From Gammaproteobacteria bacterium (GTDB lineage: Bacteria; Pseudomonadota; Gammaproteobacteria; Pseudomonadales; Ketobacteraceae): a stretch of DNA of 63,603 bases. Position numbers and translations under genes: made by a program. Numbering within the stretch: position 1 is the first letter of the stretch; each line of letters begins with the position of its first letter. The DNA lies in contig JABLXQ010000036.1 of NCBI GenBank assembly GCA_013178375.1, positions 1 to 63,603 on the forward strand. Reading direction: 5' to 3'. Under the pieces are notes generated by a model. It saw only the letters and a program-made list of their open reading frames with translations, was not told the DNA's origin and did no database searches. Below are positions 37,307-46,563 of this stretch, piece by piece.

Positions 37307-37765
37307 TTAAATTAATGAAATGGTGAATGGACCGATGCTGATCACATCGGTGCTGGCGATGGGCGTCACGTCCAGTTCCACCGCCACCAGGCTGGGCTGT
37401 CGCTCCACCTGGCGCACATCGATGCGGTTGATCTTGCCGATGCGCGGTTCCCGCTGCAGGCTTTCCAAAATATACAGGCGCACCAGGTTGCGGGTGGTGT
37501 CGGTGTTGACGCGGCCCACCAGATCAAACAGGCGCGAACCGTAATCCGCATGGCCCAGGCCGGCGAGTTCACCCACCGGTGTCAGCAGACGCATCACGAT
37601 CGCCTGCTGTAAATTGTCGCGGCCGCTTAGCAGGCGGATGTCGAGCACGCCACCGCGGCCGGCGGGCAGGCGCCGTTCCTCATCGCTCACCTTGTACAGG
37701 GGGCGGATGCGGTGATCGCCCAGGTCCAGGGCCAGATCGGTGAGGAGATGTGCGTCGCTGCTCAT
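37307..37765 (-). CDS. gp25-like baseplate wedge protein
   Basis: This 152-residue protein belongs to the gp25/gpW lysozyme-like wedge family found in every contractile injection system. Supporting signs are LLTPVGELAGLGHADYGSRLFDLVG (the family core), VRLYILESLQREPRI, and the beta-rich tail. The acidic residue typical of the TssE/gp25 core lies in REPRI. It sits between the PAAR tip and baseplate J genes. In assembly, gp25 anchors the first sheath ring to the baseplate. Confidence 0.9.
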   Translation of the reverse strand: MSSDAHLLTDLALDLGDHRIRPLYKVSDEERRLPAGRGGVLDIRLLSGRDNLQQAIVMRLLTPVGELAGLGHADYGSRLFDLVGRVNTDTTRNLVRLYILESLQREPRIGKINRIDVRQVERQPSLVAVELDVTPIASTDVISIGPFTISLI

Positions 37766-37797
37766 GCGTGTTTTTCCCGGTTAGTCTTAATAATCTG

Positions 37798-38190
37798 TCA
37801 TCCAATATTCACGGTGCCCACGGCGATCACCGTGCCCACCGGCGCGTCGGCCGGATCGTTGCAGGTCAGCGCCGTGTCGCCATTGCGCGCTGCCGCCTTG
37901 CCGTTGATGAACACGCTGCTGCTGCCCATCTGGATTTCAGCCTTGTCCTTGGGCGGTGTCTGGAACGGTCCGCCCTGCGGAATGTGCGACGGCATATTGC
38001 TGGCCTTGCTGCCCACCACGGCGGCGGGCTGGCCGTCGATGTTGACGTCGCTGCTGAGCGCGTCGTCGATCTGGCCGGTGAACGGATGCGGCAGTGGCGT
38101 GGGCACGGGGCCGCCCGGTGACGGAATCATCACAATGTGGGTGTCGGTGCCGATGATCTGGTCGCCTTTTTTTGCTGCCGGTTGTCCCAT
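37798..38190 (-). CDS. PAAR-domain spike tip protein
   Basis: This 130-residue protein fits the PAAR/PAAR-like tip of phage, T6SS and Afp-type spikes. It starts with the typical PAAKKGDQIIGTDTHIV, has a Pro-rich loop (PSPGGPVPTPLPHPF), and ends with Gly-rich hairpins (SSSVFINGKAAARNGDTALTCND). The histidines and the single cysteine could bind the metal at the apex. There is no C-terminal toxin extension, so it is a plain tip and not an effector carrier. It lies directly after the gpV-like spike gene. Confidence 0.85.
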   Translation of the reverse strand: MGQPAAKKGDQIIGTDTHIVMIPSPGGPVPTPLPHPFTGQIDDALSSDVNIDGQPAAVVGSKASNMPSHIPQGGPFQTPPKDKAEIQMGSSSVFINGKAAARNGDTALTCNDPADAPVGTVIAVGTVNIG

Positions 38191-38224
38191 GACGTTTTGC
38201 TTCCCTGTTATCCGTTCATATGAT

Positions 38225-38854
38225 TCAGTTCAGATTGATCGTCGAGCCTTTCAGGTTCAGTGTGCCGCCCGCCTCGATGTTGATGTCGGCGTCGCTTTTC
38301 AGTTTCAGTTCCGCCTGGCTGGTGATGTTCACGGTGCCGTCCTGATCGATCTTGATGACGCCGCTGCCATCGCCGATATTGATTTCCACCGCCGGGTCAT
38401 CGTCCTTCAGCGTCACCACCACGGTGCCGCCCAGATTAAGCGTGATGCTGGTTTCATCCACGCTGCTGGCGCGCACGTGCACGCCTTCACCTTCGCTGCC
38501 GGATTTCGGCAATTGCAGAATCACCTCGCCGTCTTTGTTCAGCGGCGGACGGTCTTCATCGTTGTACAGGCTGGCGACGATGATGGGCGCGTTGATGTCG
38601 CCATTCAGAAACTGCACCAGCACCAGATCGCCCACGTCGGGAATGGACGCAACACCGAGACGCCCGGTGGCCACCGGCACCTGCTTCAACACAATGGCTG
38701 AATCCCGCAGCACCACCGTGCAGCTGTAATTGTCCTTGTCGGAATCGGCTTCGTGGGGATGCTGTTCCTGCACCACCGCCAATTCGCCCAGCCGCAACTG
38801 GCGCAACTCCTGGCGCACGATGCTGCGGATGGTGTCGTACAGGCTGGTGGTCAT
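38225..38854 (-). CDS. gpV/gp5-like central spike protein
   Basis: This 209-residue protein has an OB-fold domain (about residues 25-100; RLGVASIPDVGDLVLVQFLNGDINAPIIVASLYN) typical of phage baseplate assembly protein V. It is followed by a triple-stranded beta-helix formed by short alternating repeats (INIGDGSG, IKIDQDGT, LKLKSDAD, LNLKGSTI). It would form the trimeric needle under the PAAR tip. Its ATG overlaps the stop of the gpD-like hub gene (ATGA). In T6SS VgrG the two are one polypeptide; here they are separate. Confidence 0.88.
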   Translation of the reverse strand: MTTSLYDTIRSIVRQELRQLRLGELAVVQEQHPHEADSDKDNYSCTVVLRDSAIVLKQVPVATGRLGVASIPDVGDLVLVQFLNGDINAPIIVASLYNDEDRPPLNKDGEVILQLPKSGSEGEGVHVRASSVDETSITLNLGGTVVVTLKDDDPAVEINIGDGSGVIKIDQDGTVNITSQAELKLKSDADINIEAGGTLNLKGSTINLN

Positions 38855-40014
38855 AGCAAGCCTCCCAGTGCGCCCAGCGCGCCGGCCAGCAAACTGTCCA
38901 TGCTGTTGTCGGCGCTTTCGAGTAACGCGGTGATGTCGCTGGTGAAGCCTTTTAACTTGCTGTACTGGTGACGCACGGATTCAACGACTGCAGTACCGTT
39001 CCATTCCGGCTGCGGCGCGTCGGCGATTTCAATTTTGCTGCCGGCGCGGATATTGGGCGCGCCCAGCACCAGCAGACGCACTTTCAATGCGCGCTGTTTG
39101 GCGAAAAACAGTTTGCCTGCTGCCGCCTGTTGCACCGCATCGCTGCTACGCAAGCTGGGATCGGCCTGCAGACGAATACTGGCACCTTCACCCACCGTTG
39201 CGCTGATGGGTTGCGGATCCTTCACCAGCCAGCTCCAGGCATCGGAGCCCTGGCTGCCAGCGGCACCGGCGCCGATCAGGGTTAGTTGTTGCAGCGGTGG
39301 CTCGCTACGCTGCAAACGCAGTTGCAAAATGTCGACACCGTAGTGGAAGGTCTGCTCCGGCGCGGAACCGGGCGCCTCCCTGAACTGTAATTTGCCATCG
39401 CCGTCGATGCAGGCGAGCAGGCCGCTTTTTTCCGCCAGCGTGGCAATGTGCTGGTACAGGTTGCGGCCGTCGTCCACCACATAAAACGGCAGGTCCGCGC
39501 CGGCTTCCACGGTGCCGGTTTCCACTTCCGCCAGATCCGCCAGCGCCTGCACGATGTCGCCGGCGCTCTGCTGTTCGAAACTCTGGTTGGTGCGTAGTTG
39601 CGACAGGCGCTGGCCGCCGTTGCCGACGGTGAGTGCGGCCTGCCGTTCCAGTGCGGACTGGATGCCGATGATGGTGCCGTTGAACACTGAATATAGTTGA
39701 TCCTCCGCGTAACCCAGTTCGATGCTGCCACTGTCGCCCAGATTGAACGTGGGGGACTGGCTGTCATAGGCCAGCACAATGCGCGCCTGATCCACGCGCG
39801 GTGCCAGGTGACTGTCGCAGACGATGGCGGTGACGCTGCGCTGCCAGGGATCGACTGCGTCGCTGGACAGATCGATGCCCACCGCCGCCGCAACGCTGGA
39901 CACGGTGTCCATCAGCCCGCCACCACCGGCCGCCGCTGGCGCGGCGAAACTCACCGCCATTTGCGGGCGGCGCGGGGGTGGTGTTTGCGGTGTGCTGGAA
40001 AAAGGCAGTTCCAT
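38851..40014 (-). CDS. gpD/gp27-like hub protein
   Basis: This 387-residue protein resembles the late-control gpD/gp27 hub that joins tail tube and spike. Family-like stretches are RIVLAYDSQSPTFNLGDSGSIELGYAEDQLYSVFNGTIIGI, GDIVQALADLAEVETGTVEA, and PFYVVDDGRNLYQHIATLAEKSGLLACIDGDGKL. The first 35 residues are a Pro/Ala/Gly-rich extension that is not part of the fold. It is eight bases from the upstream M23 gene and overlaps the spike gene. Together with gpV it equals a VgrG split in two. Confidence 0.82.
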   Translation of the reverse strand: MELPFSSTPQTPPPRRPQMAVSFAAPAAAGGGGLMDTVSSVAAAVGIDLSSDAVDPWQRSVTAIVCDSHLAPRVDQARIVLAYDSQSPTFNLGDSGSIELGYAEDQLYSVFNGTIIGIQSALERQAALTVGNGGQRLSQLRTNQSFEQQSAGDIVQALADLAEVETGTVEAGADLPFYVVDDGRNLYQHIATLAEKSGLLACIDGDGKLQFREAPGSAPEQTFHYGVDILQLRLQRSEPPLQQLTLIGAGAAGSQGSDAWSWLVKDPQPISATVGEGASIRLQADPSLRSSDAVQQAAAGKLFFAKQRALKVRLLVLGAPNIRAGSKIEIADAPQPEWNGTAVVESVRHQYSKLKGFTSDITALLESADNSMDSLLAGALGALGGLL

Positions 40015-40022
40015 AAAATTCG

Positions 40023-42482
40023 TCAGACGTTGCTCGCCGTGTAAAAGGTCAGGGATTTCACCACGCCGTCGCCGTCCACGTCACGGAACACGAAGGGCAT
40101 GGAGTTGCTGCTGAGCGTGCTGGGATCAAGATTGCCTGCCGGCGCCGCGGTGCCCAGTGCCTCGCCATTGTTCTTCACATGGAAGTGCAAATGGTTGTGA
40201 AAACTTTCGCCGGTGTTGCCTGCTTTCATGATGGGATCGCCTTGTGCCACCACGGTACCGAGGATGCTGGCGGCGGCAATGCCCCGTGCCGCAAACACTT
40301 CAGTGACGCCGTTGGTGCGGCCGTGGCCGTAAACGCCGTACGTCACGTAGGCTGTGCCGTCGTGGTACTTGTCATGCTTCTGCCGCACGGTGTTGGTTTC
40401 GCTGGCGTGATCGTGGCGGATGACGATGTAATTCCAGCCCTGGTTGTGAGTGTCGTTGGGCACTGTGTCGCGAAAACCCACCACGGTGCCGCTGCGGGCG
40501 GCGTGGATGACTTCCGCCTGGTCGAAACCGAAATCCACTGCGTAAATCTGATCCGACGCATCGAAGTGGCTCCACATGCCCATGTTGCCCTGCACGCAGG
40601 CGCGGGTGACGCCGGTTTCCCACGGCAGCCGGTAGGGCGAATCGGATTTTTCCGGATAGCCGGCAAACGCGGGGCGGCTGCCGTTGAAGGTGCCGCCCTT
40701 GGTGTCGTTCTCGATCCAGCTGTACAGGTTCACGTAATGCAGGAAAAACGGTTTGATGGTTTCCATCGCGATATCGACGAAGAAACTTTTCACGTCGAAG
40801 CCGATGGACCACAGGCTGGCGGTAAGGGTGCCGGATAATCCCCCCACCAGTCCTGCCAGCATGCTGGCAAACGTCCACAGAAAACCATTGAACGGATATT
40901 TGTAGTCGGCCTTGTTGTACCACTTTTTCAGATAGATGATGGTGCAGATCATGGCGCCGACGGTGGCCCAGGTGCTGGTGTATTGCTTGTTGATGGGATG
41001 GCTGGCGTCGGTGCCTTGGGCCTGGCCGATGTTGTTGATCAGCGTCAGGGTGGACAGCAGCAGATCGCGCACGGTGTTCAGCAGCAGATGGTGGCCGGCC
41101 CGTTCCAGCACATCGTCGGCAAACAGGATGCCCCAGAACGCAAACTTGGCTTCGTCCGCTTCGGTCTGGCGACCTTCCAGCGACGGCAGCGTGGTGCCCA
41201 CAATGGGAAAAATCGCGTTCATCCAGCCCTGATGGCCCTGGCCCAGTGCCGACGCCGCCAGCAGATAGGAAATGAACGGTTTCTCGCCCAGTGCGCCAAA
41301 ACCGCTGTTGAAGAAATTCCAGATCAGGTGCGTGATAGCGCTGGCGCGGTCACCGGCTTCCGCTGCATCGACGGAGTTCCAGATGCCTTTGCCCAGCTCC
41401 ACCAGCGCGTAGGTAAAGTGTGCCAGGAATTCCATGGTGTCGGCGGAGATATGGGGGAACAGCACGTACTCGGCGCCGGTGGCGGAGTTGAACATGGGCG
41501 CGTCGTTCCACTTCAGGTTGCTGCCCTCGTGCAACACCAGATCGCCGTCAAACACGGTGCGCCACACCACCTGGGTTTTGTCGGCGGTGACCCAGACTTC
41601 GTCCGACGGATTCAGAATGAAGAAGTTGCCAATGGTTTCGCCGATTTCGCGGTTGCGGGTGGCCAGCAGCCAGCTGGCGTACCAGGCGTAGGTGTCGCCG
41701 GTGTCCGGTGTTTTTGCCGCGGCGCCGACACTGCCGCCCACTTTCAGCAGATCGCCGATGGAACCCGCCGCGAGGCACACGGACTTGATCGCGTCGGCAA
41801 TCTGGTTGGCCTGCTGCACCCAGGTGTCCAGGCCCAGTTCGCGGAACTGCTCCATGATGACGGCGGCGATTTCGTCGGCGGAAATCGCCGGCAGTTCCAC
41901 CTGCTCCTGCAGTTCCCGTTTCACCCGGCCCAGCAGGCTGGCGGTGACCAGACGCAGCTCCTTTTCCTGGGCGTCGGTGCCGGCGGGCAGGGTACGCAGA
42001 TCTGTCATCACCGCATCGAAAATGCCCCAGGTACGCTCCACCAGCGTATCCAGCGAAAAACCGAACTGGCTGAGCATGACTTGCAGAAAGCGGGTGACGA
42101 AATCGCGGATCGAATTGATGTTCAGCTGCGCCACTGCGTTCATCAGCGCGGTGAACTGGTTCGCGATAAATTCCACTGCCGGTGCGAAATCACCGCGCAG
42201 GTCGGGGCTTTCCCCAAAGGCGCGCACGCTGTTGATGAAAGGGGCGAACAGGGCGCCAAGCTGTTCCAGGCCGCGATCGAAATTGGGCGCGCTGCTGACA
42301 AAACCCTGGCCGAACTGTTCGAACGCGCGCTGAAAACTCTGCAGGATCACCTGACTTTTTTCGGTGTCCAGCATGATGCGGCGCACCAGCGCCATCAGAT
42401 CCTCCGCCAGCGTGTCCTGCGCCGACAGATTATTCAGCTGGGCCACCAGTTTCGGTTGTGTCAGTAAAGTCGCAACGCTCAT
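40023..42482 (-). CDS. Large protein with hydrophobic segments and C-terminal M23 peptidase domain
   Basis: The 819-residue protein has a helical N-terminal half without recognised family, hydrophobic segments near residues 499-574 (ATVGAMICTIIYLKKW, WTFASMLAGLVGGLSGTL), and an M23/LytM-type zinc peptidase domain at about 625-790. Zinc ligands can be read as H and D of HFDASDQIYAVDFG and the HxH of HNHLHFHV. M23 enzymes cut peptidoglycan cross-links. Placed between the candidate tape measure and the hub, it may open the wall of the target or the producer. It has no signal peptide. Confidence 0.7.
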   Translation of the reverse strand: MSVATLLTQPKLVAQLNNLSAQDTLAEDLMALVRRIMLDTEKSQVILQSFQRAFEQFGQGFVSSAPNFDRGLEQLGALFAPFINSVRAFGESPDLRGDFAPAVEFIANQFTALMNAVAQLNINSIRDFVTRFLQVMLSQFGFSLDTLVERTWGIFDAVMTDLRTLPAGTDAQEKELRLVTASLLGRVKRELQEQVELPAISADEIAAVIMEQFRELGLDTWVQQANQIADAIKSVCLAAGSIGDLLKVGGSVGAAAKTPDTGDTYAWYASWLLATRNREIGETIGNFFILNPSDEVWVTADKTQVVWRTVFDGDLVLHEGSNLKWNDAPMFNSATGAEYVLFPHISADTMEFLAHFTYALVELGKGIWNSVDAAEAGDRASAITHLIWNFFNSGFGALGEKPFISYLLAASALGQGHQGWMNAIFPIVGTTLPSLEGRQTEADEAKFAFWGILFADDVLERAGHHLLLNTVRDLLLSTLTLINNIGQAQGTDASHPINKQYTSTWATVGAMICTIIYLKKWYNKADYKYPFNGFLWTFASMLAGLVGGLSGTLTASLWSIGFDVKSFFVDIAMETIKPFFLHYVNLYSWIENDTKGGTFNGSRPAFAGYPEKSDSPYRLPWETGVTRACVQGNMGMWSHFDASDQIYAVDFGFDQAEVIHAARSGTVVGFRDTVPNDTHNQGWNYIVIRHDHASETNTVRQKHDKYHDGTAYVTYGVYGHGRTNGVTEVFAARGIAAASILGTVVAQGDPIMKAGNTGESFHNHLHFHVKNNGEALGTAAPAGNLDPSTLSSNSMPFVFRDVDGDGVVKSLTFYTASNV

Positions 42483-42512
42483 TTCAGGATATCCATTTGC
42501 ATGCGTTCTGTG

Positions 42513-45500
42513 TCAGGCCGGCACTGCGTTCAGGAAACCCTGATACGCCTGATTGACCCGGTCCATTTCCGCGCCCAGTTCCTGTTCCAGTGGTTTCAGC
42601 CGTTCTGTCAGCGCGCTCAGCGCTGGCGATAGATCCAGCGCCGATACGAATGGCGCCAGTATTTCCTCGAATTTGGGTTGTATCACTTCGGCGATCAGAA
42701 TCTGCGGATCAAGCTGGCGCAAGGCTTCCAGCGCCGTGTCGAGATCGGCGTCGGCCTGATTGAGTGCATCCACCGGCACGATCTGGTCCAGGCTGATCAC
42801 GTCCAGCAGTTCATCGAAGGATTCATTCAGCGTGCGCTTCAAACCGCGCGGATCGAGGCCGCGCAGTTGCTGCTTCACTTCCTCGAAAATGGCATTGATG
42901 CTGTCGCTGATGAAATTCAGGTTCACCTGCTGCAGGCGATCGCGGATCTGTTCCAGCGCTTCTCCCACCGCCAGCAACGCGGCGGGTGCGGCAATGATCT
43001 GGTTCAGGGTCTGGCGCACCGCCGTGATCAGATCCACGATGGGGCCGATAAACGCGTCCAGCATGCGTCCGGCCGGCGCGAATTTTTCGAAGATGGATTG
43101 CAGCGGCCGCATCAGCTGGTGTTCGAGCGATTCCACCAGCCATTGCTGCAGTTGCTGCGGCGAGGCGGGCACCTGGCGATAGGCGGTGAGCACGCTGTCG
43201 GCGGCGTGGAATTGCGCGTCCCAGCTGGACAGAGTGGTGGTCAGGCCCTGTTGCACGCTGTCCAGCTCGGTGAGCACGCGACCATAGGCGTTGAACAGAT
43301 CGGTGAACGCCGGCGCGGTGGGATTCAGGCTGATCAGCAGGGTGTCGACGCGGGTTTTCAGCGCGGTATTGGCCATGCCGTTCCAGGCAGTGCGCACCTG
43401 ACTGTGATTGCGCACCAGATCCGTCATCAGCGCGCGCGGCTGCAGGGTGTCGCGCACGGCAGTCTGCAGCGGTGCTACAGCAGTGTTGTAAACCGTTTGC
43501 AGCGCAGCGGCCTGGGTGGAATTGATGGCGTTGTTCAAACCGGTGAACGCCGGTTGCAGGGCGCCGAGATCGATGGCGTTCACCACGCCGCTCAAAATTC
43601 CGTTGAGCCAGGTTTCCAGTTGTGCCGGAATGGCATCGGTGGCATTGACGAACGGCGCCAGATAATCCCGCAGCTGCTGAACGAACTGCAGGATGGAATC
43701 CGCCACACCGCCATCACCCAGGATGCGTTCGATGTCGTCGATCACACTCTGGATTTCGTCGAAAATATCCGTCACTGGAATTGAATCGGTGATCTGCGCC
43801 ACCGCCTGGGTCAGCGCGTCATTCACGGGTGCGATGATGTCGCCGGGTTTGAAACCGTCCAGATCCAGCATGATCTGGTCATGCAGCTGGATCAGCGGGT
43901 CCAGCAGATCGCCGGGCCGCATGTTGTCGCGCAGGCGCTGCTTGAAATTGTCCAGCTCGGTTTCGATGGGATCGATCAGCGTGGACGGTTCAAAACCTTC
44001 GATTTCACTGATGATCTGCTGGAACGGTGCCGACAGGCTGTCGCCGATCAGCGCGGCGGGATCGAAATTGTTGAGCGCATCCACGATCTGCTGCGGCGCA
44101 TCCTTGATGGACTCCAGCAGCGGAATCGGGCCGGCGGCGATCAGTTCCCCCAGCCCGGCCACCAGTGGATCGGTGACGGGCGTGAGGTCGTCCGGCAGTA
44201 CGTCGATGGCATCGTGCAGCAGGCCTTTGATCGGATCGTCCAGTGCGTTGCCAAGGCCTTGCACCGCCGACTTCATGTCGTCGATGGTGCCCACCACCGT
44301 GTCGGTTACAGGTGTGAATGACAGCCGGTCCAGACGCTCGGCGATGGATTTCAGTTTTTCCGCCACTTCAAGAAATGCTGTGATTTCGGGTGCCTGCAGC
44401 GCGGCACCGACGGCGTCGATGCCCTGTTCAATGCCGGCCACCACGTTAGCGGGATTGAAGGTGTTGACAACGGCGGAAATCTGGGTGGCGATGGTTTCGA
44501 TGGCGGTGCGCACGGTGGCGAAGGCGGTGGTCAAATCGCCGACGATGCTGTCGGTGAAATCCTCGATGGCCTGTTCTGCAGTATCGACGATGCCGGCCAG
44601 ATCCACTGCCGCGATCAGGCTCTGTACCTGGTTCAGCCGGCCGGTGATTTCCATGGTCACCATGGTGATGGCTTCGTCGATTTCCGTTACCGCTTTTTCG
44701 ATGGCCTCGGCCGGTGCGGTAAAGGCATCGGTGACATCGCTGATGTCCAGCGACGCCGCCAGGTTTTCAAACAGCTCGCGGTATTGATCGAGAAAATTAT
44801 CGAGCCCCGGCAGGCCGGAGGTCGGTGGCGTTGTTTGCGTTCCCGTTCCACCGGCAGTGAAGCGGGCCGGCGGTTGCAGCAACAGCACCAGCGCCGCCAT
44901 TTTTTCCTGCAGGCGTTCGGGCAGCACGGCCAGCAGTTTCAACTGGGTGTCCAGTGCTTGTTTTACGCTGTTGTTGAATTGCAGAGCCAGGGCGTCGCGC
45001 TGGCTGATCAATCCGGCGATGGTGGTTTCGATGGTGGTGAGATTGCCATCATTAAGCGTGTCAGCGTCGATATGGGTTTTCAGTGTTTGCAGTTGCGTCT
45101 GGATGTCGAGCACTGTTTGCCGCAACTGCACCAGATTCAGCGTCTGCGCGCTGGTGGTCAAAGCCTGCAACTGCGCAGTAATTCCGGCGCCGGTCTGGTT
45201 GCCGATTGCCAGCGTCAGCGCCTGCAGCGTGCCGTTGATCTGGGTCTGGAAATCCGCGCTGGACAAGGTTTGCCAGCCCAGCACCGTGCCCAGCGGCGTG
45301 CGTACATCGTCCAGATAGGGAATCGACCGCACCGCCAGTTCCACCATGTCGCCCCGGCCGATGGTCACGCTGTCGTTGAACCATTGCAGCAGGCTGGCCA
45401 CCGACGGTTGCGCCGGCAATTCAGTGAGCACGCTCTGGAATGCCTGCACTTTCGCAGGATCGATGCGGGTTTCCGGATTGCTGGACACGATGCCCGATGG

Positions 45501-45923
45501 CGGTGTGGATCCACCCCCACCACCGCCTGCATCGCCGCTGAAATCGAAGCTGGTGTGTAACAGCGACTGAATGGCGCGGAACGCATTCACCAGCGGCGCG
45601 ATAATCCCGTCGACGCCATCGCCCAGACTGCTGTCAATATTGCCCAGCGCCTGGGTGATGGGGCCAAGCAGATCCGCCACGTCGGTGGGCACCAGATCGC
45701 GGATCTGGCCGATCTGCTGGGTGAGATCGCCGGCGAAATTGAAATCCGGCAAATCCAGTTCCGCGATGGCGGAAACAAAATCCCCCAGCGCAGGCGGCTG
45801 GCCCTGAGTCAGCTGCGCCACCGTGTCGGCAATCGCCAGCAGGTTGCCGGCCTCGCCGCCAATGGCACCGTCGACGTCGATGCCGTCCAGTGCGCCGGTG
45901 ATGATATCCAACAGTTGACTCAT
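42513..45923 (-). CDS. Very long helical repeat protein, candidate tape measure
   Basis: This is the largest CDS of the operon (1136 residues), almost entirely amphipathic helix, with Gly/Pro-rich linkers near residues 135-150 and 355-370. At about 617-737 it carries five imperfect repeats of 23-24 residues, each starting with a phenylalanine- or methionine-led turn (FDPAALI, FEPSTLI, MRPGDLL, FKPGDII, IPVTDIF). Length, helicity and position before the hub genes suggest a tail-length ruler or tube-lumen protein. If fully helical it would span about 170 nm (1136 x 0.15 nm), an upper bound. No sequence family is recognised. Confidence 0.6.
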   Translation of the reverse strand: MSQLLDIITGALDGIDVDGAIGGEAGNLLAIADTVAQLTQGQPPALGDFVSAIAELDLPDFNFAGDLTQQIGQIRDLVPTDVADLLGPITQALGNIDSSLGDGVDGIIAPLVNAFRAIQSLLHTSFDFSGDAGGGGGGSTPPSGIVSSNPETRIDPAKVQAFQSVLTELPAQPSVASLLQWFNDSVTIGRGDMVELAVRSIPYLDDVRTPLGTVLGWQTLSSADFQTQINGTLQALTLAIGNQTGAGITAQLQALTTSAQTLNLVQLRQTVLDIQTQLQTLKTHIDADTLNDGNLTTIETTIAGLISQRDALALQFNNSVKQALDTQLKLLAVLPERLQEKMAALVLLLQPPARFTAGGTGTQTTPPTSGLPGLDNFLDQYRELFENLAASLDISDVTDAFTAPAEAIEKAVTEIDEAITMVTMEITGRLNQVQSLIAAVDLAGIVDTAEQAIEDFTDSIVGDLTTAFATVRTAIETIATQISAVVNTFNPANVVAGIEQGIDAVGAALQAPEITAFLEVAEKLKSIAERLDRLSFTPVTDTVVGTIDDMKSAVQGLGNALDDPIKGLLHDAIDVLPDDLTPVTDPLVAGLGELIAAGPIPLLESIKDAPQQIVDALNNFDPAALIGDSLSAPFQQIISEIEGFEPSTLIDPIETELDNFKQRLRDNMRPGDLLDPLIQLHDQIMLDLDGFKPGDIIAPVNDALTQAVAQITDSIPVTDIFDEIQSVIDDIERILGDGGVADSILQFVQQLRDYLAPFVNATDAIPAQLETWLNGILSGVVNAIDLGALQPAFTGLNNAINSTQAAALQTVYNTAVAPLQTAVRDTLQPRALMTDLVRNHSQVRTAWNGMANTALKTRVDTLLISLNPTAPAFTDLFNAYGRVLTELDSVQQGLTTTLSSWDAQFHAADSVLTAYRQVPASPQQLQQWLVESLEHQLMRPLQSIFEKFAPAGRMLDAFIGPIVDLITAVRQTLNQIIAAPAALLAVGEALEQIRDRLQQVNLNFISDSINAIFEEVKQQLRGLDPRGLKRTLNESFDELLDVISLDQIVPVDALNQADADLDTALEALRQLDPQILIAEVIQPKFEEILAPFVSALDLSPALSALTERLKPLEQELGAEMDRVNQAYQGFLNAVPA

Positions 45924-45966
45924 AACGTGTTCGTCTCTGTCATTGTTCTGTCATAGTCGAATGGGA

Positions 45967-46563
45967 TCAGCCAAACAGATTGCCGAGGGAATTGGCGATG
46001 TCCGCCAGATCGTTCATGATGCCTTCCACTTCATCCAACGTGGCTTCCAGTGCGCCACTGGGATCGCCGAAATCCGGAATATTGCCCAGGGCTTCCAGCG
46101 CATCCAGTGCACCGGCAGCGGCATCCACCAGCGCGCCGGCCTGATCCAGCAGACTGGAATCCAGTCCGTCCAGAAATCCGCTGGACGGCGGTGGAGGCGG
46201 CGGCGGACTTTCTTTCAGCCAGACTGCGTAATCCAGCTGCTCGGGATTCTGCGCGTTGATCTGGAACTGCATTTTTTCGATCACCACGTATTGCAGCTCG
46301 GTGCCGGTGAGGATGTCGCTGACAAATGTCACCGGTGCGCCCTCGCGGTATTTTTCCCGCACCGACTGCAGAAATTCGTTGCCGGTTTCAGTGCCATACA
46401 GACTGCCGGCGATCGCCACCGTCAGCGGCAGCGAGTTCATGTCCTGGAACACGCTGCCCACCCGGCCGGGAATCGGCAATTCCACAAAGGCACGGGTTTC
46501 GCTGGTGTGCATTTCCGCCACCCGCGGAATTTCCCAGTCCCCCAGCATCGGCTTCACGCTCAT
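45967..46563 (-). CDS. GpU/DNA-circularisation-N-like baseplate-tube protein
   Basis: The first 115 residues of this 198-residue protein follow the pattern of the DNA_circ_N/GpU type of tail proteins: an ELPIPGRVGSVFQDMNSLPLTVAIAGSLYG strand pair, a helix with FLQSVREKYREGAPVTF, and a closing VVIEKMQFQI strand. Polyproline then leads to an Asp/Leu/Ala-rich helical tail. Such proteins join tube and baseplate. Its ATG overlaps the stop of the preceding ORF by four bases. The assignment is by pattern, not by a unique motif. Confidence 0.6.
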   Translation of the reverse strand: MSVKPMLGDWEIPRVAEMHTSETRAFVELPIPGRVGSVFQDMNSLPLTVAIAGSLYGTETGNEFLQSVREKYREGAPVTFVSDILTGTELQYVVIEKMQFQINAQNPEQLDYAVWLKESPPPPPPPSSGFLDGLDSSLLDQAGALVDAAAGALDALEALGNIPDFGDPSGALEATLDEVEGIMNDLADIANSLGNLFG

